A stretch of DNA of 5,031 nt, from assembly GCA_018814265.1 (NCBI GenBank), contig JAHIZU010000226.1, positions 1-5,031 of the forward strand, in the 5' to 3' direction. The translations under genes were made by a program, and so were the position numbers. This document shows, piece by piece, positions 1 to 5,031 of this stretch. The DNA comes from Candidatus Margulisiibacteriota bacterium. GTDB lineage: Bacteria > Margulisbacteria > WOR-1 > O2-12-FULL-45-9. How positions within the stretch are numbered: position 1 is the first letter of the stretch; each line of letters begins with the position of its first letter. Below the pieces are notes generated by a model. It searched no databases. It was not told the DNA's origin and was given only the letters and a program-made list of their open reading frames with translations.

Positions 1-2925
1 AATCGGCACCAGGCCAAGGATCGTGGTTGAGCTGGTCATCAGAATGGGCCGCAGCCTTACCCGCCCCGCTTCCAGCACTGCTTCGCGCAGCGCGATACCG
101 CGGTGCCGTAGGATGTTAGTGTAGTCGACCAGCACGATGGTGTTCTTGACCGCGACCCCAGTTACCAGGATCAGGCCTATAAAAGCCATAACCCCAAAGG
201 GAGCTCCGGTTAAAAAGAGCGCCCAGACAACTCCGGCCAGCGCAAAAGGAACCGCAAACATGATGATGAAAGGATCCATCAGCGATTCAAACTGCGCCAC
301 CATGACCAGATAGATCAGGATCAGGCCGAGCAATAAAGAAATGGTCAGAGACCGGAAGCTTTCGTTGATCTGTTCAGCACTGCCCGCGATCTTAATGGTC
401 ACATCCGCCGGCAACGGTGTATTCCTGACGATCCGGCGCACGTCGGCAATAACATCGCCAAACGCCCGGCCAAAGTAGTCCGCCTGGATCATCACGATGC
501 GCTGCTGGTTCTTGCGCTCAATGACCTGCGGACCGCGGGAGAGCGCCACAGAGGCGATATTGCCCAGGGTGATGTTGCTGCCGGTGCGGTTGGTCACGTA
601 GATGTTCTTGATGTCTTCCAGACTCTTGCGGCCTTCCTGTTTCAAGCGGACAAAAACGTCGTATTCGTCCCCGCCCTCGCGGTACTTGGTGGCGGTAGTG
701 CCATAAAGGCTCGAGCGCGCGGCCATAGCGATCTCGTAGACCGAAAGCCCCAGAGCCGCGGCTTTTTCGCGGTCGATATTAAAGGCATATTCCGGATTGG
801 CTTTTTCGCGCGAGATCGAGGGATCAACCACTCCGCGCACGCCGACCACTTCTTTATAAAGGCGGTCGGTCACCTGGTCGATGAAGTTGAAATCCGAACC
901 GTAGATCTCGATGGTCACCGGCTTGCCTCCTCCGGCCAGGGCATTGGCGCCCATGGATCCGAAATTGATCGACTTGACCCCCGGCGTGGCATAGACCTCC
1001 GCCGCCACCACCCGCTCCAACTCCCGCAAGCCGCGCTTGCGCTGGCTTAAAGGCACAACCTTGATATTGAGCGTGCCGATATTGGGACCGGACTGGCTGC
1101 CAAAGCTTAAGCCCCCGCTGATGCCGGCGCGGATCATGATGTACTGGATCTCCGGGATCTTTTCCAGCAGGCGCGCCTCGATCTGCTTCATCGCGGCTGC
1201 GGTTTCGTCCCAGCGCGTGCCGGCCGGCATCTCCAGGGTAGCCTGGATCTGGCCGGTATCCTGTTCCGGAAAAAACTCCGTGCCGGTAAAGCGGAAGAGC
1301 GCCAGGCTCAGAAAAAAGAACAAGGCTAGCCCGCCGATCACTTTTCTTTTGTTGCCGATCGCCCAGGCAAGCAGCTGTTTGTAAGAGTTCTCGACCGCCA
1401 CAAAGAGGGCTTCGCTGCGGTCGTGGAAAGCAGTGATCCAGCGGTGGTTATTCTGTTTGATCACCCGGCCAACCAGCAGCTTATCGCAGAGCATCGGCGT
1501 CAGCATCATGGCGGTGAAGAAGGACATGCTGATAACAACAATGGTAATGACCGAGAGCTGGCCGAAAAAGATGCCCATGAAGCCCTGGATCAAAAGCAGC
1601 GGCACAAAGATGATCGCGTTGGTAATGGTCGAGGCCAGGACCGCGCCAAAGACCTCGCTGGCGCCGGCCACAGCCGCATCCTTTTCGCCGTGCTCATTAT
1701 GGCGTTCGATATTCTCCAGCACGACAATGGCGTCATCCACCACCACGCCGATCGAGATGATGATCGAGGCCAGAGAAATAATGTTGATGGAAGCGCCGCC
1801 GAAGAACATGTAAATAAAAGCCGCCAGGATCGAGAACGGGATCGCCATAGCGATGATGAAGGATCCGCGCAGGTTGCGCAGGAAGAAAAGGACTGTCAGC
1901 GCCACAAAGAAAAAGGCCCACATCAGGGTCGTGGAAAGCTCGGTGATCTGCCTGACGATCCACTCGGATGTGTCGGAAACAATGGTGATCTCAACGTCCG
2001 GCGGCAGATCGGGCTTTAGTTTCTCCAGCGCTTGGCGGATGGCAGACACAACCTGTACGGTGTTGGAGCCGGACTGCTTCTGCACCATCAGGGTCACGCC
2101 CGGCTTTTTATTGACCTCGGTCAGGTTATCCTGCTCTTTAAAATCATCCTTAACATCGGCCACGTCCGAGACAAAGATATCGCGATTATTGTAACTGCCG
2201 ACAATGGTGCGGCCGATCTGCGCCACGCTGGTAAATTCACCCGGGATGCGGATGCTGTAATCCAGCGCGCCGGATTTCAGGCTGCCGGCCGGAATTGAAA
2301 GATTGGCAGCCTGCAGCGCCCCGATAACCCGGCTGATCGAAAGATGATAGGCTTCAAGGCGCTGGCGGTCAACCTCAACATTGATCTGGCGCTTAAGCCC
2401 GCCTGAAACAATGACCGTGCCCACCCCCTGGATGCGCTTAAGCGCCGGTGAGATGGTTTTGTCACCTATCTCGTAAAGCCTGCTGTACGACTTATCAGAA
2501 GAAATCCCAAAAGTCAAAACCGGGATCTGGGAAGTATCGAACTTATAGATGGTTGAAGGCTGGATATCATTGGGCAGTTTGCTGCGGACCTGGTCCATCT
2601 TGTCGCGCACGTCTGCCGAGGCCGCGTCAAGGTTTGTCCCCCATTTAAAAGAGATGGTTACGATTGAATAATTTTCCTGACTGTCAGAAACAATCTTATC
2701 AATATTGGGGACGGTCGCGATCCCGTCTTCAATTACCTTGGACACGGTTATCTCTATATCCTCAGCGCTGGCGCCCGGATATGGGGTGATGATTGTCAGG
2801 GTCGGGATCTCAATATTGGGCAGGAAATCAAGCGGCAGGCGGGTAAGGCTGAACACGCCCAGGATAAGAACAACCGCAAAAATTGCCAGCGTAAAAAGCG
2901 GCCGCCTGATAAAAAATGCGATCAT
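1..2925 (-). CDS. RND multidrug efflux pump, AcrB/HAE1-like inner-membrane transporter (3' end outside window)
   Basis: This is a proton-driven inner-membrane transporter of the RND superfamily, HAE1 (AcrB/MexB-like) type, which would export amphiphilic compounds with its adaptor. The frame is open for 975 codons; AcrB is about 1,050 residues, so roughly 60-75 C-terminal residues lie beyond the edge. TM1 (about 8-28) follows the typical FIRRP start. A first periplasmic domain extends to about 330, followed by TM2-TM6 (about 334-480). A second periplasmic domain starts near GTEFFPEQD (about 548-556), and TM8 onward begins near 858. The proton-relay residues are intact: D397-D398 in [11 protein letters not shown] match AcrB D407/D408, K927 in GVAVKNTIV matches K940, and R957 in RLRPILMTS matches R971. 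Metal-type (CzcA) signatures were not noticed, so drugs or other amphiphiles are the likelier substrates; the actual substrate cannot be read. The start ATG overlaps the adaptor's stop codon (ATGA). Confidence 0.96.
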   Translation of the reverse strand, partial: MIAFFIRRPLFTLAIFAVVLILGVFSLTRLPLDFLPNIEIPTLTIITPYPGASAEDIEITVSKVIEDGIATVPNIDKIVSDSQENYSIVTISFKWGTNLDAASADVRDKMDQVRSKLPNDIQPSTIYKFDTSQIPVLTFGISSDKSYSRLYEIGDKTISPALKRIQGVGTVIVSGGLKRQINVEVDRQRLEAYHLSISRVIGALQAANLSIPAGSLKSGALDYSIRIPGEFTSVAQIGRTIVGSYNNRDIFVSDVADVKDDFKEQDNLTEVNKKPGVTLMVQKQSGSNTVQVVSAIRQALEKLKPDLPPDVEITIVSDTSEWIVRQITELSTTLMWAFFFVALTVLFFLRNLRGSFIIAMAIPFSILAAFIYMFFGGASINIISLASIIISIGVVVDDAIVVLENIERHNEHGEKDAAVAGASEVFGAVLASTITNAIIFVPLLLIQGFMGIFFGQLSVITIVVISMSFFTAMMLTPMLCDKLLVGRVIKQNNHRWITAFHDRSEALFVAVENSYKQLLAWAIGNKRKVIGGLALFFFLSLALFRFTGTEFFPEQDTGQIQATLEMPAGTRWDETAAAMKQIEARLLEKIPEIQYIMIRAGISGGLSFGSQSGPNIGTLNIKVVPLSQRKRGLRELERVVAAEVYATPGVKSINFGSMGANALAGGGKPVTIEIYGSDFNFIDQVTDRLYKEVVGVRGVVDPSISREKANPEYAFNIDREKAAALGLSVYEIAMAARSSLYGTTATKYREGGDEYDVFVRLKQEGRKSLEDIKNIYVTNRTGSNITLGNIASVALSRGPQVIERKNQQRIVMIQADYFGRAFGDVIADVRRIVRNTPLPADVTIKIAGSAEQINESFRSLTISLLLGLILIYLVMVAQFESLMDPFIIMFAVPFALAGVVWALFLTGAPFGVMAFIGLILVTGVAVKNTIVLVDYTNILRHRGIALREAVLEAGRVRLRPILMTSSTTILGLVPI

Positions 2926-3830
2926 TGACCGGTTGTCTCCTTGATCTTTGAGCCGTCTTCCACAATGCGCTGGCCAACAATTATTACGCTATCGCTCTCC
3001 GTCAAGCCGGAAAGTACTTCCACTATATCTCCCTGCTGCATACCCAGGGTCACCGGTTTTCTTACCGCGGCGCCGTTCTGGGAAACAAAAACATACTTAT
3101 CGGTTTCGCCCAGCACCGCGTCAAGCGGCAGGGTCAGGACATTGCGTTTATTTTGCAGGATCAGGTCAACTTTGGCAAACATGCCGGGCTTAATCCGGTG
3201 TCTTGAATTGGGCAGGATTATCTCCACCTGAGTGGTGCGGGTTAACGGATCAATTACTGGACGGATATTGTTGACCTGGCCGCGGAAAATTTCATTGGGA
3301 TAGGCGTCAAGCCGGATCTCGGCTAAAGTCCCCTTTTTTACCAAACGATAGTCCTTTTCCGAAACATCCGCATAGATCTTAACATTATTAATACCATAAA
3401 TGACAAAAACCGCGTTCGGCGAACCGGAGGAACTTCCAACTTGTTCACCAATCTTAACCAGCTTCATGCCGACCAAGCCGCTGACCGGCGCGCGCACGAT
3501 CATATCCTCATAGATTTCGCTTTCAGCTGAAATTCCCTTAACAAAAGCCAGCAGTCTAGCGCCTTTTTCAACATAATCGCCCTCGTCCACAAAGATCTCT
3601 TCGACCCGGCTGGTTGTGCGCGGCTTAACATTGACTTCTGTCTCAGCCTTGATGTCGCCGGTCAGGGTTACTTTATATTCAATATCACCAAGTTTGGGAT
3701 TTGTGACAATAACCGGGATAACGCGTTCTTCAAGCGCTTTTTTCGGGCCGGCAATTTTATAGATGATCCTAAAGGCCGCCAGACAAACGATCAGTATCAA
3801 TATCCCTGTGATTATTCTTTTCAAAGTCAT
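2922..3830 (-). CDS. Periplasmic adaptor (membrane fusion protein, HlyD/AcrA family) lacking the helical hairpin
   Basis: This 302-residue protein is the adaptor subunit of the RND pump and should sit in the periplasm anchored to the inner membrane. An N-terminal hydrophobic segment (about 5-22) looks like an uncleaved anchor; C16 is not in a good lipobox. The first lipoyl half is at about 62-97 (VEEIFVDEGDYVEKGARLLAF) and the second at about 109-134 (RAPVSGLVG, then GEQV). The beta-barrel domain spans about 148-225 (DPLTRTTQVEI, then IKPGMFAKVDL), and the membrane-proximal domain about 226-299 (LPLDAVL, then VTLGMQQGDIVEVLSGL). Only about a dozen residues (98-109) join the lipoyl halves, where most family members have a long coiled-coil hairpin that contacts TolC. 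Typical AcrA-like proteins are about 370-400 residues, and the missing hairpin explains most of the deficit. The gene overlaps both neighbours by 4 bases. Family assignment is firm; the partner outer-membrane channel is unknown. Confidence 0.94.
   Translation of the reverse strand: MTLKRIITGILILIVCLAAFRIIYKIAGPKKALEERVIPVIVTNPKLGDIEYKVTLTGDIKAETEVNVKPRTTSRVEEIFVDEGDYVEKGARLLAFVKGISAESEIYEDMIVRAPVSGLVGMKLVKIGEQVGSSSGSPNAVFVIYGINNVKIYADVSEKDYRLVKKGTLAEIRLDAYPNEIFRGQVNNIRPVIDPLTRTTQVEIILPNSRHRIKPGMFAKVDLILQNKRNVLTLPLDAVLGETDKYVFVSQNGAAVRKPVTLGMQQGDIVEVLSGLTESDSVIIVGQRIVEDGSKIKETTGQ
2937..2942 (-). promoter_or_regulatory. Ribosome binding site of the RND pump gene, inside the adaptor gene
   Basis: AAGGAG lies 11 bases before the pump ATG at 2925, within the end of the adaptor gene. 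The long spacing matches that at the previous junction and again accompanies an ATGA overlap, which supports coupled translation of adaptor and pump. Confidence 0.65.
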
Positions 3831-4288
3831 TTCAAGAATGCCTCCTTTTCCTGCTTTAAGGCGCTGATCAATTTATGGATGATCTCGCCCAGTACCGCCC
3901 GGTCTTCAACCGTGATCTTATTGATAATAAATCTCATCTTTTTCTGTTTCAGCTCCTTCACTTTATTAAGGACTCTTTTGCCCTTGGCTGTCAGGGAAAT
4001 CCGCACAACGCGGCGGTCCTGCGAATCCCCGCTCCTGATCAAATACCCCTGCTTGACCAGGCGCTCGACCATGGCGGTCATATTTCCTACCGTAACCCCA
4101 AGTTCCTCTGCTAAATCGGTCATTTTGGGGCTGCTTTTTTGGTAAATGTAGGTCATGACAATAAATTGCTGGATGGTAATGTCAGCGTCATGCAGATGCA
4201 GGGATCCGGAAGAAAAGAAAGTCCGGTGCGCCAGACGCAGCAACTCTTCAAACTCTTTCGAAACCGTCTCCAGGCCGGGTTTTTGCAC
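3827..4288 (-). CDS. MarR-family transcriptional regulator, probable repressor of the efflux operon
   Basis: This 153-residue protein has the usual MarR length and layout: an N-terminal dimerisation helix, a winged helix-turn-helix, and C-terminal helices that complete the dimer interface. The helix-turn-helix spans about 55-81 (KMTDLAEELGVTVGNMTAMVERLVKQGYL). The wing carries the family signature around 85-103 (D88, D91, R92, R93, then ISLTAKGK). It is first in the operon with the adaptor and pump, and its stop overlaps the adaptor start by 4 bases, so it most likely represses its own operon until a pump substrate or related ligand binds. I chose the GTG at 4288 because a good ribosome site lies 4 bases upstream and no better ATG fits; the first internal methionine (residue 45) would remove the N-terminal helix. 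The repressor role is inferred from family and context, since some MarR proteins activate. Confidence 0.95.
   Translation of the reverse strand: MQKPGLETVSKEFEELLRLAHRTFFSSGSLHLHDADITIQQFIVMTYIYQKSSPKMTDLAEELGVTVGNMTAMVERLVKQGYLIRSGDSQDRRVVRISLTAKGKRVLNKVKELKQKKMRFIINKITVEDRAVLGEIIHKLISALKQEKEAFLK
3841..3846 (-). promoter_or_regulatory. Ribosome binding site of the adaptor gene, inside the marR-type gene
   Basis: AGGAGG (extended AAAAGGAGG) lies 10 bases before the adaptor ATG at 3830, inside the last codons of the regulator gene. The spacing is a little long, but the ATGA stop/start overlap would let a terminating ribosome restart, so this site probably works together with translational coupling. 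Confidence 0.7.
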
Positions 4289-4292
4289 AGCT

Positions 4293-4298
4293 CACCTC
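4293..4298 (-). promoter_or_regulatory. Ribosome binding site of the marR-type gene
   Basis: On the minus strand the sequence reads GAGGTG followed by AGCT and then GTG. This Shine-Dalgarno match with short spacing supports the GTG start at 4288. It directly abuts the left arm of the putative operator. Confidence 0.75.
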
Positions 4299-4299
4299 A

Positions 4300-4342
4300 G
4301 AATTAGTATACCTATTGAATATTTTAATATGTAAACTAATTC
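4300..4342. promoter_or_regulatory. Long inverted repeat over the operon promoter, candidate MarR operator
   Basis: The left arm GAATTAGTATAC (4300-4311) and right arm GTAAACTAATTC (4331-4342) are inverted copies matching at 11 of 12 positions, separated by a 19-base AT-rich spacer. The spacer holds a smaller inverted repeat, ATATT-TT-AATAT (4319-4330), over the -10 box. The right arm lies between the -35 and -10 boxes and the left arm lies just after the expected start site, so a bound protein would block transcription. The arm centres are 31 bases apart, about three helical turns, which would suit two dimers on one DNA face. MarR proteins usually bind AT-rich palindromes at their own promoter, so this regulator is the likely ligand; that assignment is inference. 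Confidence 0.65.
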
Positions 4343-4349
4343 CTGTCAA
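4321..4349 (-). promoter_or_regulatory. Sigma70-like promoter of the efflux operon
   Basis: On the minus strand a perfect -35 box TTGACA (4349-4344) is followed by a 17-base spacer and the -10 box TAAAAT (4326-4321, five of six consensus positions). Transcription would start near 4314, giving a leader of about 25 bases before the GTG at 4288. No separate promoter is needed for the adaptor or pump, whose genes overlap. The boxes are read directly; activity is inferred. Confidence 0.85.
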
Positions 4350-4403
4350 GCCCGGTTTACCCCGGCTTCCAGGGCGGGAATAGGCGGCAGTTGGCGAGCC
4401 TGC

Positions 4404-4431
4404 CTGCCCTGCCTGCCGGCAGGCAGGGCAG
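4404..4431. repeat. 28-base perfect palindrome of CCTGCC/GGCAGG units (REP-like dispersed repeat)
   Basis: The arms 4404-4417 and 4418-4431 are exact reverse complements with no spacer. The unit CCTGCCTGCC occurs at 4399-4408 and again at 4408-4417, then inverted as GGCAGGCAGG at 4418-4427; a second inverted copy starts but breaks off after 4431. It lies between the two divergent promoters and is much richer in GC than the AT-rich promoter DNA on either side. In single-stranded DNA or RNA it would form a very stable hairpin. A run of five T follows at 4437-4441, too far from the stem for a classical terminator toward the plus strand. Similar palindromes recur in genomes of several candidate phyla, to my recollection; copy number here cannot be seen. 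Confidence 0.8.
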
Positions 4432-4444
4432 CGCAATTTTTCTG

Positions 4445-4477
4445 TTACACAACAAGTGCTGGATAATGTTGTATAAT
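4445..4477 (+). promoter_or_regulatory. Promoter region of the plus-strand membrane-protein gene with an imperfect inverted repeat
   Basis: A perfect -10 box TATAAT stands at 4472-4477, placing the start near 4484. The base run 17 upstream (ACAACA, 4449-4454) is a poor -35 match, so the promoter may be weak or helped by an activator. The arms TTACACAACA (4445-4454) and TGTTGTATAA (4467-4476) are inverted copies matching at 9 of 10 positions around a 12-base spacer, and they cover the -35 and -10 positions. This could be an operator for an unknown regulator, and it differs in sequence from the repeat at 4300-4342. Confidence 0.5.
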
Positions 4478-4490
4478 AGGCCCAACGAAC

Positions 4491-4498
4491 AAAGGAGG
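4491..4498 (+). promoter_or_regulatory. Ribosome binding site of the plus-strand membrane-protein gene
   Basis: AAAGGAGG ends 6 bases before the ATG at 4505. It is a near-ideal Shine-Dalgarno sequence at ideal spacing and fixes the start codon. Confidence 0.85.
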
Positions 4499-4504
4499 CA
4501 CATC

Positions 4505-5031
4505 ATGAACCTTTTTCTATTTTTCTTTACAATTGTAGTTTCATTTTTAGCAGTGAGGATTGGGGCCGCGGCCTTTGAATTGACCGGCATGGAAAGGGAC
4601 CAGTCTCGTTTCCAGTCGCTGTCCTGTTTTTCCGGCACGGGTTTTACGACCTCAGAAGCAGAATTAATCACCAGCCACCCGCAGCGCAGAAAGATTGCCG
4701 GCTACCTGATGATCCTGGGCAACGCCGGCTTGGTCACATTGATCGCAACCTTTGCCAACACAATGAGGCCAGTAGATATAATTGATCAGTTTAAATTTTT
4801 TGCCATCCCGCTTCCTATCCCTGCCCACCTCTCCCCTTACATAAATTTGCTGGTCATCGTAGTTGGGATTTTTGCGCTGGTCAAACTCTTTACCCGTTCA
4901 CACATCATTGACCGCTTCACCGCGAGGGCAAAAGAGAAAATGATCGAAAAGAAGATCGTCAAGGAAGAAAAAGTTACAGAATTACTGTTTACCCACGAAG
5001 GCTACGGCGTTTCCCAATTCGACGTCCATCC
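4505..5031 (+). CDS. Membrane protein of the TrkA-C (RCK_C)-associated type, possible ion channel or transporter (3' end outside window)
   Basis: The 175 residues present contain three predicted membrane segments (about 2-24, 64-84 and 111-130), followed by a charged, lysine- and glutamate-rich stretch (about 137-160) leading into a soluble part. Between the first two segments is FQSLSCFSGTGFTTSEAELI (36-55). Its S43-G-T-G-F47 core resembles the glycine-centred pore loops of TrkH/KtrB-type potassium transporters. The pattern RIGAxAxELTG, FSGTGFTTSEAE, HPxRRKI, LGNAGLV matches, from memory, small membrane proteins that end in a TrkA-C regulatory domain; that domain would lie past the window edge, so it is not confirmed. 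The gene has its own promoter and ribosome site and is divergent from the efflux operon, so a shared function is not implied. Ion transport is inferred from the motif only. Confidence 0.82.
   Translation, partial: MNLFLFFFTIVVSFLAVRIGAAAFELTGMERDQSRFQSLSCFSGTGFTTSEAELITSHPQRRKIAGYLMILGNAGLVTLIATFANTMRPVDIIDQFKFFAIPLPIPAHLSPYINLLVIVVGIFALVKLFTRSHIIDRFTARAKEKMIEKKIVKEEKVTELLFTHEGYGVSQFDVH

Noticed and set aside
1423..2019. A 198-codon plus-strand open frame opposite the pump gene
   Set aside because: It is in exact codon register antisense to the RND gene, is rich in His, Asp, Arg and Gln as expected for a complement of membrane-protein codons, and resembles no family I know. The RND reading on the other strand is well conserved throughout.
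1..2925. Possible break in the pump gene, because no complete long frame closes inside the window
   Set aside because: Translating all 975 codons shows a continuous frame with conserved RND motifs up to position 1; the gene simply continues past the window edge.
3765..3830. Possible lipoprotein signal in the adaptor, with C16 after a hydrophobic run
   Set aside because: The residues before C16 are Leu-Ile-Val; a lipobox needs Gly, Ala or Ser just before the cysteine. An uncleaved membrane anchor fits better.
4248..4436. A 62-codon minus-strand open frame upstream of and overlapping the MarR gene
   Set aside because: It begins inside the palindrome (CRQAGQAG-type residues), runs across the strong operon promoter and overlaps the MarR start in another frame; there is no ribosome site or recognisable product.
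4404..4441. Palindrome plus T-run as a Rho-independent terminator
   Set aside because: The T-run starts five bases after the stem, there is no loop, and no gene ends nearby: both adjacent genes point away from this region.
4357..4671. A 104-codon minus-strand open frame crossing the palindrome and the start of the plus-strand gene
   Set aside because: It opposes the well-supported membrane-protein gene, reads through the palindromic repeat to give PAGRAG-like residues, and covers the plus-strand promoter.

Overview
The window holds a three-gene drug-efflux operon on the minus strand and, divergent from it, the start of a small-membrane-protein gene on the plus strand. Translation of the whole window shows no frameshift or internal stop in any of the four genes. 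Two genes run off the window: the RND transporter at the left edge and the plus-strand gene at the right edge.

Layout, in the direction of minus-strand transcription: a MarR-type repressor (4288-3827), an HlyD/AcrA-type periplasmic adaptor (3830-2922) and an AcrB-like inner-membrane pump of the HAE1/RND type (2925 to beyond 1). Both gene junctions are 4-base ATGA overlaps, so the genes are probably translated from one message and coupled. A strong sigma70-like promoter (TTGACA, 17 bases, TAAAAT) lies just upstream of the repressor. It is straddled by a long inverted repeat with 12-base arms, the natural candidate for the repressor's operator. The simplest model is a self-repressed efflux operon: ligand releases MarR, the pump and adaptor are made, and proton-driven export follows. 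No outer-membrane factor gene is seen; it may lie downstream of the pump or elsewhere.

The 216-base divergent intergenic region (4289-4504) also holds a 28-base perfect palindrome built from CCTGCC/GGCAGG units, which looks like a dispersed repeat, and the promoter and ribosome site of the plus-strand gene. That gene (4505 to beyond 5031) begins a protein with three predicted membrane segments and an SGTGF pore-like motif. It resembles small membrane proteins that carry a C-terminal TrkA-C (RCK_C) domain.

The most unusual feature is the adaptor. It has both halves of the lipoyl domain, the beta-barrel and the membrane-proximal domain, but almost nothing where the TolC-contacting helical hairpin normally sits.

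Organism: an RND pump with a periplasmic adaptor implies a diderm bacterium. GC content is moderate, and the GC-rich palindromic repeat recalls repeats I associate with uncultivated candidate phyla (for example Omnitrophica or the WOR-1/Saganbacteria group). This assignment is weak and rests on recollection, not on a search.
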